Shown: positions 1 through 8,879, counted from the stretch's first letter. The stretch is 14,610 nucleotides of DNA from Paraglomus occultum (GCA_910592205.1 CAJVPJ010000914.1:1-14610); one strand, 5' to 3'. Translations and numbers: made by a program. The notes: generated from the letters alone by a model not told the origin.

Positions 1-719
1 AGAGGTTTTCGATGGGATTAAGATCAGGGCTATTAGAAGGCCAATCAATAACTTTAGGAACATTTTCCTGAAGAAATGATTTGGCAAGGCGGCTCATATG
101 CTTCGGATCATTCTCTTGTTGAAACCGCCATCTCTTACCCATCAGATTATTAACCTCTGGAATATGTTTTTCTAAGCTTTCTACATAAAATTTTGCATCC
201 ATAATATTTTAAAACAAAAGAGACTTGTTTTACCCTTAATGCAAAATCCTCCCCAAACAAAAATCTTAGTTCGATCCTTTGGTATTGGGCGAGTAGCTTA
301 TACCAATGTTCAACAGTGTTTCTGAAGAGTTGAAATGCAGTTTCGTCAGTAAACAGGGTCCTTGTCCAGTTATCGTTAAGATGTTTTGGGCCCACTCAAC
401 CCCGTTTGGACTTTATGCATTTCTGTAAGCATAGGTGTGGCCTTCAGGACATCTTTTTCATAACCAGAATTATGCATATGTCTCCGAATCGTTTCCCGGG
501 GAAATGGTTGGATCGCAGTCGTACATACTAACCGATCGTCCTGGATAATTGATGATCGACCAGCACCCTTCTTGTGCTTTACAGCACTAGTTTCGAAGGT
601 TGTAATAGATAGTTGGGATGGGAATCATAGTGAGAGATGTATTTCTTTTGCAGAACGTACACCTTGGTTCCAATAATGTAATACGGTTTGGCGTTGTGTC
701 TCAAGATCGGTTGCATTAA
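1..719 (-). pseudogene. Tc1-like transposase pseudogene (DDE family), partial
   Basis: Cut-and-paste transposase of the Tc1/mariner superfamily, broken into several frames. Reading the minus strand from about 719, an N-terminal helix-turn-helix-like part (LETQRQTVLHYWNQGVRSAK) ends at an internal TGA. A linker (VKHKKGAGRSSIIQDDR) follows. The frame then shifts into NDNWTRTLFTDETAFQLF (about 342-390), shifts again near GGFCIKGKTSLF, and again into the stretch from 202 to 1 with RWRFQQENDPKH and DWPSNSPDLNPIENL. The first catalytic Asp (FTDE) and the final Glu (PIEN) are present. The residue aligned with the second catalytic Asp is Glu (QQEND where Tc1 proteins have QDND; codon at 113-115). Several frameshifts, a stop and this substitution make it non-functional. 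Confidence 0.85.
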
Positions 720-883
720 AAATTTACGGAAGTAAAAAAGTTAAAGAAGGAATAAAAATGAATTTAATGTTTACCGCGAATCAATACTTTGTTTTATTTT
801 TTATATGACGCGTTTCGGTTCCAAATTGGTTGAGATATTCGCGTTTGAATTAAATTTATTATCAATAATTTCGTGTCACACTG
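1..883 (-). mobile_element. Tc1-like DNA transposon, 5' part of a decayed copy
   Basis: The element lies on the minus strand and runs off the left edge. Its outer end is placed at 883 because the minus strand there reads TA followed by CAGTGTGACACG, the usual start of a Tc1-type terminal inverted repeat next to a TA target duplication (884-885). About 150 nt of AT-rich non-coding DNA separates this end from the broken transposase frame. The opposite inverted repeat is outside the window, so the pairing cannot be checked. The family is inferred from the transposase motifs and the TA-CAGTG end. Confidence 0.75.
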
Positions 884-944
884 TAAGTCAGCAGTTGTGC
901 ACTTCTCCCCCATTCATCATATAATCGGACCTTGCCCCTTATGA

Positions 945-1103
945 TTTTTTCTTATTCCCTCGAATCAAAAAAGAACTGAAGGGAAAATTTTTAATAAAGT
1001 TGAACATTTGGCAAGGGCTGTTCAGGCAGTCACTGAAACCAACCAACCAAAGAACCATCTTGATGAGTTTTTTGTACCACTTTTTAGGCTAACCAATAAA
1101 TAA
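945..1103 (+). pseudogene. Short unassigned open fragment
   Basis: A 52-codon open stretch ends with TAA at 1101-1103 and contains KIFNKVEHLARAVQAVTE followed by HLDEFFVPLFRLTNK. It has no in-frame ATG near its start and no recognisable domain. The composition looks protein-like (a mixed amphipathic segment), and it sits just before the mariner and kinase-like debris, so it may be an upstream piece of the same broken gene. That link is a guess. Confidence 0.2.
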
Positions 1104-1171
1104 ATACATAACGACCTTTAATAATTTGTCATTCTTTTTCTATTCTTTCCTTAACAAAATTAGGTCAATGA

Positions 1172-1273
1172 TTGCTCCCAAAAGCTGACTATGAGAGGTC
1201 TTTCCAGAGTTGGCAGAATCGTCTGCAACGTTGCATAGATGTTAATGGAGAGTGCTTTGAGGGAATGGAATAG
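1172..1273 (+). pseudogene. mariner/Tc1-like transposase C-terminal remnant
   Basis: A 33-residue reading ends at TAG 1271-1273 and includes LLPKADYERSFQSWQNR and LQRCIDVNGECFEGME. The arrangement F-x2-W-x3-L-x2-CI-x3-GE-x-FEG is what I know from the extreme C-terminus of mariner-type transposases, where a Trp, an Arg, a Cys-Ile and a final Gly-x-Tyr/Phe-Phe-Glu precede the stop. No catalytic domain is recognisable upstream. It is on the opposite strand from the Tc1-like copy at 1-883, so it comes from a separate insertion. It is short, so the call is moderate. Confidence 0.5.
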
Positions 1274-1278
1274 TTTTA

Positions 1279-2219
1279 TTGATAATTATTATGTATGTTC
1301 TGGAAATAAAGAATCAACGACAAAACTTTTCAGCACCTCCACGTAAATATTGTATCCACATACAGACAGTCTGGTTGAAAGATACTGATATGATAGCCAA
1401 GTCAGACTCTGTCTCCACTCCGGACAATTATTCATCACAAAAGATATTCCCGGATGAAGATAATCCAGTTATTGTCAAAGCTGTTAGTAAGAATAAGAAA
1501 CACACAGTGATTACGTCTTGTAACATCTACAATGTTTTCAGATGACAAGCGTCTCGCTCATGTGATTACCTCAGTTTTGCATAAGATGGCCTCTACCCCA
1601 AGAGACAAGGTTTATTTGGTAGATCGCAATCGAGTTTATATTGAAATGGATAATCAAGCATGGAAATGGACAGATCTGCCTTTGGGACTTAAGCAAGTCA
1701 AGTTTGGGTCAGTGCCTCATATTAATATTAATGCCGAAAAATATATCTGCTTGGCATACCTGGGAAGTGGTTAAGAAGGCTGAGTCTGACTAGCCACCAC
1801 TGAGTCAGGTAATGGTGTGTAATCAAGCTCGCAACAAACATTCAACAAACTCCACTTTGGTTGGCAGGTGCAGAAGAACATTAAAATAGAAATACTGAAG
1901 AAGAGAGAGAGACTCTATATCTACTTAGTAAGATGAAGATTGAAGCAAATAATTGGAATGATGTATTAGCATGGGACATTAATGTCCAAGCAAAGTTTAT
2001 AGGTGGTCAGCCTGCACTGGTTATGCCATATTTTGGATATGCTCACAAAGACAAACTAGATAATTATAATGATCTTGAAAAATTCAGAATGCTACATATA
2101 CACAAAACCTTGGAGTGTACCACCTGCATGCAATCTTTGTTGACCTCTCAAAAATTGAAGAGATTCAACCTACTGATCAGGTTGCTGCTGTTACAGCTAT
2201 GTTCAATGATCTCAAATAA
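1279..2219 (+). pseudogene. Protein-kinase-like pseudogene (possibly Crinkler-associated type)
   Basis: Three open pieces (1279-1545, 1532-1774, 1933-2229) read as one broken protein when frameshifts are allowed. The second piece ends in NAEKYICLAYLGSG and, past in-frame stops at 1772-1774 and further on, continues as EG-x-V-x-LATTESGNG and then, after a shift, VIKLATN. This is a kinase glycine-rich loop (GxGxEGxV) with the beta-3 lysine (VIK). The third piece carries FIGGQPALVMPYFGYA, resembling a hinge region. After another shift HAIFVDLSKIEEI, with a likely DFG-equivalent Asp, leads to a natural stop at 2217-2219. Two of the loop stops are TGA where Arg or Trp would be expected, as single-base decay would give. 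Similar kinase domains occur in Crinkler-type and other expanded glomeromycotan families; that family assignment is inference. No function is expected. Confidence 0.55.
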
Positions 2220-2746
2220 TAATGACTGAATTAAAGATTAATAACTTATGAAAGCAGCACAGATGTATCGTCCAATCCTTGCTTATGCTGACTCAAACTG
2301 GTTATCAACATCTCTAAACAAATCCAATAATTTTATAAATTAATAAAGTTTTTGCAATAAACAAGTGCAGCAGTGGACTATGCTTCTTTACTATAGTGTC
2401 AGTTTACTATAGTAATAGAGGGAATTTTTTGTAATTATATTTTAAACAGACATGACAAGCATGAGAAGTCAAATGTAAATTGTAGTATTAAATGCAAATG
2501 CATTGCATAAAATAATATAGTCAAATTGCCTGTAGATTCTGTTCCTTGTTCATGTATAGACGTTAATATAACACAGAATTCCTGATTGGTTATCTGTTAT
2601 TAATAAAATTTGCTCTGATTTAAATCTGCTAGTCAGTCTATCCAATAGTTACTACATAATTAATTGATGATAACCCATCCAGAATTACGAAATACTGTAT
2701 ATAGGATTACCCGTATATGAAAAATTATAATTATAGTAGTTCAACT
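2220..2746. other. Non-coding AT-rich stretch
   Basis: No coding potential recognised. It contains a close direct repeat TTTACTATAGT (2387-2397 and 2403-2413) followed by TAATAGAGGGA, which could be a worn transposon edge, and several AATAAA-like strings. Nothing else could be supported. Confidence 0.5.
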
Positions 2747-3780
2747 GAACATGAAAAAGCCATGCGTTTCTTGGAGACAGGTTGCAATTGTGTATGTGAT
2801 TGTTCAAAAAAGATTTCGAGAGCCGAATTATGTGAAACGTTTCAAGCTCTCTCTAGACCTGAACAAGATATATTTTAATGGCCCAACTGAAAGCAATAAA
2901 TGGTAGAGAAATAACCGCCAGCCGGCGTCTTAAACAGAAAACGCGTACTAATAAGCGAACGTTTTACGCTGAGATCGCTCTGTCAAAAAACCTATCTCAA
3001 TATGTTAGGAATTGGTCGAACTCGCTTCGAAAACGTCAGAAACCATCTAGCAACAAATGGTATAATACCGCGCGTTTATGGTAACATAAACGAATGCCGC
3101 GATGGAAAACCAAGATAACCATTGATATAACCGTTGCTGCTGCCGTGAAAAATTTCTGCTAATATTCATAGATTACCAAGTCTGGGTAGAAATGTTAATC
3201 GCATTACTCAATCGCTTACATTATTTGCCAGCCGAAACGAGTAATAAATCGGTCTATGTAATTTTATTGCTGGTCTTGAAAATAATAGTACGTTGAAATT
3301 GTTAAAATATGATGCGTTTCGTAAGTCATGGCACCAATTAACCCCTTATGAGTCCACGAACGGATTTATGTGACACGTGCCAACATTTTCGAAATGGCTT
3401 ACAATACAATGATCGCAAGAAGAAGCGAAAGATTTATTAAAAAAATTCAAAGAACATCTAGTTAAGGCTAAATTAGAGAGAAAATATTACAACAAAATAC
3501 GAAATTAACAGAACAACAAAGAAATTAGTAAATAAGCATTTTAGAACAAGAGGTAAGGCATTGACGCACATACAGTGCGCAAAACGTTCACGTGCCCCAT
3601 TCCGATCTACAGGTAAGCACAAATTTATTACGTTCTTGATGAAGACGAAATTATCGGCAAAGGTCCTAATGGTATGCTGAGCCTAGGCCGAAGCTTCGCT
3701 CGCCTGCGTGACGATTTGGTTGTTTTACGGCCCGGATTACACGAGAAATATACTCATTTGCATCGGATCGTAGCATAAAT
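2747..3780 (+). pseudogene. Decayed multi-copy element protein (CxxC-containing, SPRTDLC family)
   Basis: A single protein broken over several frames. In order: EKAMRFLETGCNCVC with KKISRAELCETFQALSRPEQ (2747-2875); after a shift MAQLKAINGREITASRRLK and RTNKRTFY (2878-2970); CQKTYLNMLGIGRTRFENVR and PRVYGN (2980-3090); HRLPSLGRNVNRITQSLT; FIAGLENNSTLKLLKYDAF; MSPRTDLCDTCQHFRNGLQY (3349 on); EEAKDLLKKFKEHLVKAKLE; AQNVHVPHSDLQ; and DEDEIIGKGPNGMLSL. I know this motif order (Cys cluster, SPRTDLCxTCQ, LxKAKLERxYYN, a later GKGxNGxxSL) from high-copy genes in early fungi and some animals that look transposase-related. I cannot name the superfamily with certainty. The part between AQNVHVP and DEDE is shortened and the C-terminal half is missing. 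At least five frame changes and stops mean it is dead. Confidence 0.6.
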
Positions 3781-3789
3781 TTTATTTTT

Positions 3790-3868
3790 GTAAACGTTCA
3801 GGTCGAAAAATTTAATTTTTCACGTTTCGGTCGATTGAAGTTGGGTATAAGTGAACCTGACCGTTTAC
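3790..3868. repeat. Imperfect inverted repeat
   Basis: GTAAACGTTCAGGT (3790-3803) is matched by ACCTGACCGTTTAC (3855-3868), 13 of 14 positions complementary, around a loop of about 51 nt that itself contains AAAAATTTAATTTTT. It lies just after the decayed element protein, so it may be part of that element's 3' end. It could also be chance. Confidence 0.35.
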
Positions 3869-4517
3869 ATACTAGATACGCTAAACTCAGTATTAGTCTC
3901 ACGGCTAGATTCAAATTCGATTTCTCAACAAAGAAGTAAGGTAATCGGGCAATTTTTTGTAAATACGATAGCGCTTCTTTCGCGCGCTTTTAAATGAATA
4001 TAAGTTTGTGTAAAGTTATACGTGTATTAATTTTTAACGGGTTTTAAATATTCAAGTCGCATTTTAACGTTTTCGGTAAGTTAAAAGTCGGCCCTAGGTA
4101 AATTTACAATCATACTACCTGACTTATCGCAATTGTTATTACCTCTAAAGGTGCTAACTTCATTATTAATTTTACGGCAATTGCATTGCTCGTTATGCCA
4201 AATTCTTATTTAATTTCAAATGTAGGTAACTTTTGAGACGGCACTGTACAACATTTTTATTTTGAATTTGTTTATAATTCGAGCGCCGCAATCGGCAATC
4301 AGATAACATAGACGTGAGTCAAACTCTATATAATATCTATTAATTCATTATCCTTCGACGACCTGATGTTGGGAACTTGTGTATTCCAATAACAAATTCA
4401 ATTACACAACCAACTTGTCAGAGTCTGGAACCGATTCAAGTATAGCTATTAAACCGTCACGTTAAATTAACCAAGACATTGTTAATGCCTATTTGAATTT
4501 TCGCATACCTTGTAGCT
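3869..4517. other. Intergenic DNA downstream of SEC13, with a possible transposon edge
   Basis: AT-rich, with no open frame that looks coding. The minus strand at 4248-4220 reads TA-CAGTGCCGTCTCAAAAG, the shape of a Tc1/mariner/pogo terminus with TA at 4247-4248, but no partner repeat was found. The part nearest 4518 would hold the SEC13 3' untranslated region. On the minus strand, AATAAA overlaps the SEC13 stop codon. Confidence 0.4.
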
Positions 4518-6080
4518 TTATTGATCTGCAAATTCACTCAGCATCTCCCACTCGCCAGCTAAATTCTCCTTCCAGAGCGTCACTGTGTTATCTCCGCAAG
4601 ACACTGCTAAAATATTGCCCGATAGTGACCAACTGACACGCCAAACCACATCATTGAAACGGTCTTCTCGCAAAGCCTTCTTTGTCCATGTCGAGTTCGG
4701 ACTATCTTGAGTCCAGATGAATACATGCTTATCCTGTCAACAGTGTTAATCAGTATGGTGATCCAGTCTTTGCATATGAACTTTGGTTGCGAAAAGTGGA
4801 ATATACTAACCTGAGAACAGCTAGCCAAATAGCTCTTCGGAAGACCAATATTGGGGGCCCACGCAACGTCGCGTACCCAATCTGTATGCCCTTCAAGGAC
4901 ATGTTCTTCTTTCCAAGAGTTTTCTTGTTCCCTTGAAAGAAGCGCCAAGAGAAAAAATATGAAGTTAGATATTACAGTCTTAATAATAAAACTTTCTCCT
5001 CACATCTCTTGTAAATTATTCGATAAACTAACCTCCAAACCCAAATCCTAATTTGATTGTCACATCCCCCAGTTGCAAGCCTCTTTAACGTGTTCACGTT
5101 TGATGCTCCTCCTGTTGTCTGAACAAGTGATCCAGGTACTGTACATGGTGCCCATGAAACTGAAGTGGCTCCGATTTGATGAGCCTCAAAATGAGTATAT
5201 TCCATAGTACCATCGTCTAATGGTCAAGCGAAGAATTGTTAAAAAAAGGAAAAACGCGGCAATAATGGGACAAGATGCCGCTAAAAGGAATACCTTTGAA
5301 AGTAAGTACGGATACCTTTCCATCAGATGAAGCGCAGGCGAGGATGGGACCAAACTCTTCAGGTGCCCAAGCAACTGAATTTACTGTAAGATTAATCAGT
5401 GATCAGTAACAATTGCCGCATATCCAACCAACATTTCACTGATCAATTAGATAAAGATTTCTTTTGCAGGTGGGAGAATCGTCACTATCTTTTCGTTTAC
5501 GTTGTTAAATTGTCGATATGTTTACCAGATGCGGTATGTACTTCATGATATTCCTTAATCTTCGACCAACTTCCTTCCTGCTCTTTCCAAATTATAACTT
5601 TGCAATCATATGAGCATGAAGCTAATATGTTCCCAAAACGAGGATGCCCCCAAGCAATCTGCCATACTGGCCCTTCGTGTCTAGAAGTGTAAGTCATTTT
5701 CATTCAGATCTATAAGTATCACGAAACCACGAAAAACAAAGTGAAACGTTAACCATACCCCTTGAGAGTTTCGACGAGTCTTTTGGTTTCTCCATCAATT
5801 TCAAAAATTCTGATAGTTCTATCTGACGAACAAGTGGCTAGACGTTTACCATAATAGTCTAACTCAGCGTCATGCTGAAAATTCATGGTAGATAGAGAAT
5901 GGGGTAATCAGTTCACAGAATTCGTCAGTGGAAAATTGGTTAATTCTTATAATTTGTTTACCCACAATCATATCCTCATGTTGTGTTTCGAGAGCGTCCG
6001 CGACCGACTATTATAAAGCAGTGTTAGTTGTAATCTACTCAAAGACATGTTCTTGAAACCAAAGTAACCTTACATACCAT
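4518..6080 (-). CDS. SEC13: SEC13, COPII coat / nuclear pore WD40 protein
   Basis: Coding exons (minus strand, 5' to 3'): 6078-6080, 5966-6007, 5759-5874, 5526-5680, 5294-5383, 5033-5216, 4811-4931, 4518-4733; 927 nt, 308 aa, within the family range of about 300-320. Every intron (70-142 nt) is GT-AG and the phases agree. The product is a six-bladed WD40 beta-propeller that pairs with SEC31 in the outer COPII cage at ER exit sites and with the NUP145C/NUP96 partner in the nuclear pore Y-complex. Visible landmarks are [20 protein letters not shown] at the N-terminus, [104 protein letters not shown] and [20 protein letters not shown]. The first coding exon is only the ATG, cut off by an intron immediately after it. 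The reading is intact throughout; identity is near certain. Confidence 0.95.
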
Positions 6081-6620
6081 TGTTTTGTGTGTTGCCTGGT
6101 TGAAAAAAATTCAGTTACGTGGCATGTAATTAATTGATATTTCTGTCAACAAGGGAGTAGTGAGCATGAGCCATAACGCCACATATTTCAGGGGTCTGGC
6201 GCCACAATTAGATATTTGGCATGCATTTCTATGTAAGTTAATCGAATTTCTTTACCGGTCAATGTGCACGTGAATATAAGCGAAAGATACGAGAAAGTGT
6301 TTTTCATTTCCACAGTGCATATTAATATTCGCGCGATGGTTTACAAATATTTCTGGCTATGCGTAAGCAATATCAATGGCGTATGTTGCACGTCAGCGGT
6401 CTAAAGAGACAAAAGACCTCAGTCGCATTTTATGACGATAAGAATGACGTGAATAAGCTATCTCAGAAATTTGTGTGTCCAAATAGGAAGAAGTTATTAA
6501 CGAGAAGCTTATCCCAGAACGCCTATTTATTTATAACACGTTGATTATTGTGGCACAACGTACATCCATTTTTTTTAAATTAAGAGTCTATATTAGTCTA
6601 TTGATTACAATAATTTACTT
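6081..6620. other. SEC13 upstream region and permease 3' flank
   Basis: This 540-nt gap holds the SEC13 5' untranslated region and promoter on one side and the permease 3' untranslated region on the other. A CACGTG E-box lies at 6267-6272. A possible small forward spliced gene (described separately) occupies part of it. Otherwise no clear feature. Confidence 0.5.
6166..6412 (+). CDS. Possible small spliced gene, hypothetical, divergent from SEC13
   Basis: Not recognised. A forward ATG at 6166 opens a 22-codon exon (MSHNATYFRGLAPQLDIWHA) ending at a strong donor, GTAAGT, at 6233. An acceptor CACAG ends at 6315, giving an 83-nt intron typical of this locus. Joining 6166-6232 to 6316 keeps the frame open (HINIRAMVYKYFWLC) until TAA at 6410-6412, about 54 aa. 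A second donor, GTAAGC, at 6363 could lead to an alternative 3' exon, so the C-terminus is uncertain. The aromatic and basic second exon would fit a tiny membrane or mitochondrial protein, but that is speculation. The start would be only 85 bp from the SEC13 ATG. It may equally be SEC13 promoter DNA. Confidence 0.25.
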
Positions 6621-8784
6621 TTATGACAATTCAACAGTTTCTGGCTGTTGTTGTTGATATTGTGAATGACTTCTCCATTGGTGAAATCGCTGTGATAAAG
6701 AAGCTAGATACTGTTTGATACCTACAAAGTTCGTTTGTGTTTTGTTAGTACATCATAATAGAGAATCAATTGATTATGTCAAAATAACTTTTACCTTTCG
6801 TCGACCATATTTCGTTAAACTTGGCTTGCATGTACCACAATGGAACGCCCGCTACTATAAAGCCAAGAGCGGCTAATGATTCCAATGGCACCATAACAAA
6901 CGGCATTGTTATCAAGAATAGCGAAACAAAACAGAATATAATCGGTGTTGTTATCCAAACACGATATGGCCTATATGCAACGATAAGATAAACCATTAAA
7001 TATATAATGTATGCAACCAACTCGATGATTCGGCTGCCATTCTTCTTGTAAAATCACCAACCTGTTTAGCGTTGGTTCCCTCCATCTTAAAACTATTAAT
7101 CCAAATGTCGTCAAAAAATAAAACAACCATGCAGCTACCGAATAAAAATTAACGAGTGTGGTAAATGTTCCAGGAATGATCATGATAATTGTTAATACTG
7201 CTTGCAATGCTAACGCCATCGTTGGCGTGTTCCATTTTGAGTGAATCCTTCCAAATACCGCAGGCAGATAACCTTCTCTGCTGGCAACATATATCACTCT
7301 GCCGCCAGTAAAGAGACTACCATTAGCAGCTCCAAAGCAACTAGCCGCTACCAGAAGCGCAAATAAAATCCCGCCAGCACCGCCGAATACCTGTCTTCCA
7401 AAATCCTACGTAACACAAATTTAAAATCTCAGTTACGCATCAAAAGCAGCACGGGTTAGCTTCCACGCTGAACAAAGCAAAGCTAATTACCAAAGCTATT
7501 GTATTCGTTTTAGTCACTACGGATGATGGAAGAACAGCGTAGTAGGCCACATTTGTCAGCAAGTAGCAAAGAATCACTATTGGAAGACCGACCATTGTCA
7601 CCCGTGGCAAATCACGCGCAGGATTCTTCATTTCGCCAGCAACAAAATTTAAATTATTCCTAAGGCATTAATTAGTCGAAACCATTAACAAAAAATGGGT
7701 TATAGTCGCCAATAAACAATATATTACCTTTAGATAAACATTTACCAGCCATCGTATGCCCAGAGCCCTAAATTCAATCAAACTTCAAACACGTCAACAA
7801 AAATTCCTCAATACCGTTTTTGATTGATGATGGTGAAAAAACACACCTGAATAAATCGCTAATGCGTAGTCTCCTGCTGTTGTAGAGCTACCTTCGAATA
7901 TACCTCCCTCGATATTATTTTTCAACCCTCCCTTCCCAAGAACAACAAATCCAATGATAGTAATCACAGCCAACGCGACAAGCTTAAATGCTGTGAGGAT
8001 GTCTTGTGTCCGAGTGGCCAGTTTAACCGAATACGCATTAATAAAAGAAACAACAATAATGCAGATGGTTGCCATTATCTTGTTGAACCATTGATGTGTC
8101 TTCTCTGTCGGATGATCCGATTCGTTCTCAAAAGCAGTATGATAGATTATACGGTTAACATATTCAGCAAAAACCGTGGCAATAATTGCATTACTACCAG
8201 GCTAATGTAGAAACGTGCGTTAGCATCAATACCCGGTTTGCAAATATAGCTTGTAGATTTTTGCCTACCTTTAAACAGGTAATTGCCGTCCAGCTATATA
8301 GAAACGCGGGCAAGCTCCCATAAGCGTGATTCAAATACGCATATTCACCACCCGACAGCGGTATTTCAGCACCCAGTTCTGCATAAGACAGAGCACCCGT
8401 AAAAACCAACACGCCGCATACAAACCACACCACCAGCGACATCCCAACGGAGCCCGCGTGCGAAGCCACCGGTCCGGGAGAAGCAAAGATTCCCGAGCCG
8501 ATTACCAATCCAATGACTAGCGTTAACCCATTAATAAAACCAACTTCCTTCTTCAACTGACTAGGTCGTTTTTGGGTTTCCGAAAGAGACAAGGGAATTC
8601 TGTGATCGTCAAAATCAAAGACTTCGCTCGGTCTACGAAAAAAGGTTTGCTGGTCGTTATCCGAATAATCCTCGTCTTCATCCTCATCCTCATCTCCGGA
8701 GAGATTCTGGAGCTCAAAGGCTTCTGATAGTTCTTGGGAATTGTCAAAAAGGATTGTCCGTTCTTCAGCGTCTGAGGTCGACAT
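6621..8784 (-). CDS. LAT/SLC7-type amino acid permease (APC superfamily)
   Basis: Coding exons (minus strand, 5' to 3'): 8269-8784, 7847-8201, 7746-7767, 7491-7659, 7062-7405, 6795-6970, 6621-6721; 1683 nt, 560 aa; all six introns (67-91 nt) are GT-AG with matching phases. Membrane transporter for amino acids, about 12 predicted helices. Residues 1-80 are a cytosolic tail with an acidic run (about 31-44). Helix 1 holds the substrate-site motif GLVIGSGIFASPG (about residues 92-104), followed by YAELGAEIPLSGGEYAYLNH, YSGLWAYDGWNNLNFVAGEM, KNPARDLPR, and RVIYVASREGYLPAVFGRIH. These match L-type and y+L-type carriers and fungal Mup1-like permeases; substrate and membrane cannot be fixed from sequence. 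The tail's acidic run may serve arrestin/ubiquitin control as in yeast permeases (inference). Start chosen at ATG 8784; a TTG three codons upstream is not needed. The C-terminal tail is Gln-rich and ends VELS. Confidence 0.92.
7746..7767 (-). other. 22-nt microexon of the permease gene
   Basis: This tiny exon encodes the core of GLWAYDGW, a conserved stretch in LAT carriers, and is bounded by introns of 79 and 86 nt with AG before it and GTAAAT after it. Skipping it would delete the motif and shift the frame, so it must be included to make the full protein. The phases (1 in, 2 out) fit both neighbours exactly. Confidence 0.88.
8670..8696 (-). repeat. GATGAG-type hexanucleotide repeat coding an Asp/Glu run
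   Basis: The minus strand shows GATGAGGATGAGGATGAAGA, imperfect hexamer repeats inside permease exon 1 that encode alternating Asp and Glu. Replication slippage could lengthen or shorten the acidic run in steps of two residues without breaking the frame. Confidence 0.7.
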
Positions 8785-8871
8785 TATATGCAATACTAAT
8801 ACTCGAAAGAAATTATCTGTACGGCAAGATTAAGACCTTAATATTAATGTTATTAATGTTAATGTATTGAG

Positions 8872-8879
8872 TGACGTCA
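8872..8879. promoter_or_regulatory. Consensus CRE/bZIP site upstream of the permease
   Basis: A perfect TGACGTCA palindrome lies 88-95 nt upstream of the permease ATG, in an otherwise very AT-rich region. This is the consensus for CREB/ATF-type bZIP factors and is bound by several fungal bZIPs. In yeasts, Gcn4-type factors with related sites control amino acid genes. Regulation here is inference; an 8-bp site can occur by chance. Confidence 0.45.

Noticed and set aside
5209-5245. tRNA-like string (CGTCTAATGGTCAAGCG) resembling a D-loop
   Set aside because: It lies across a SEC13 exon-intron junction that is fixed by the protein, and no acceptor stem or T-loop follows.
8785-8793. Start of the permease three codons earlier at TTG
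   Set aside because: An in-frame ATG at 8784 exists, and a TTG start is not expected in a fungal nuclear gene.
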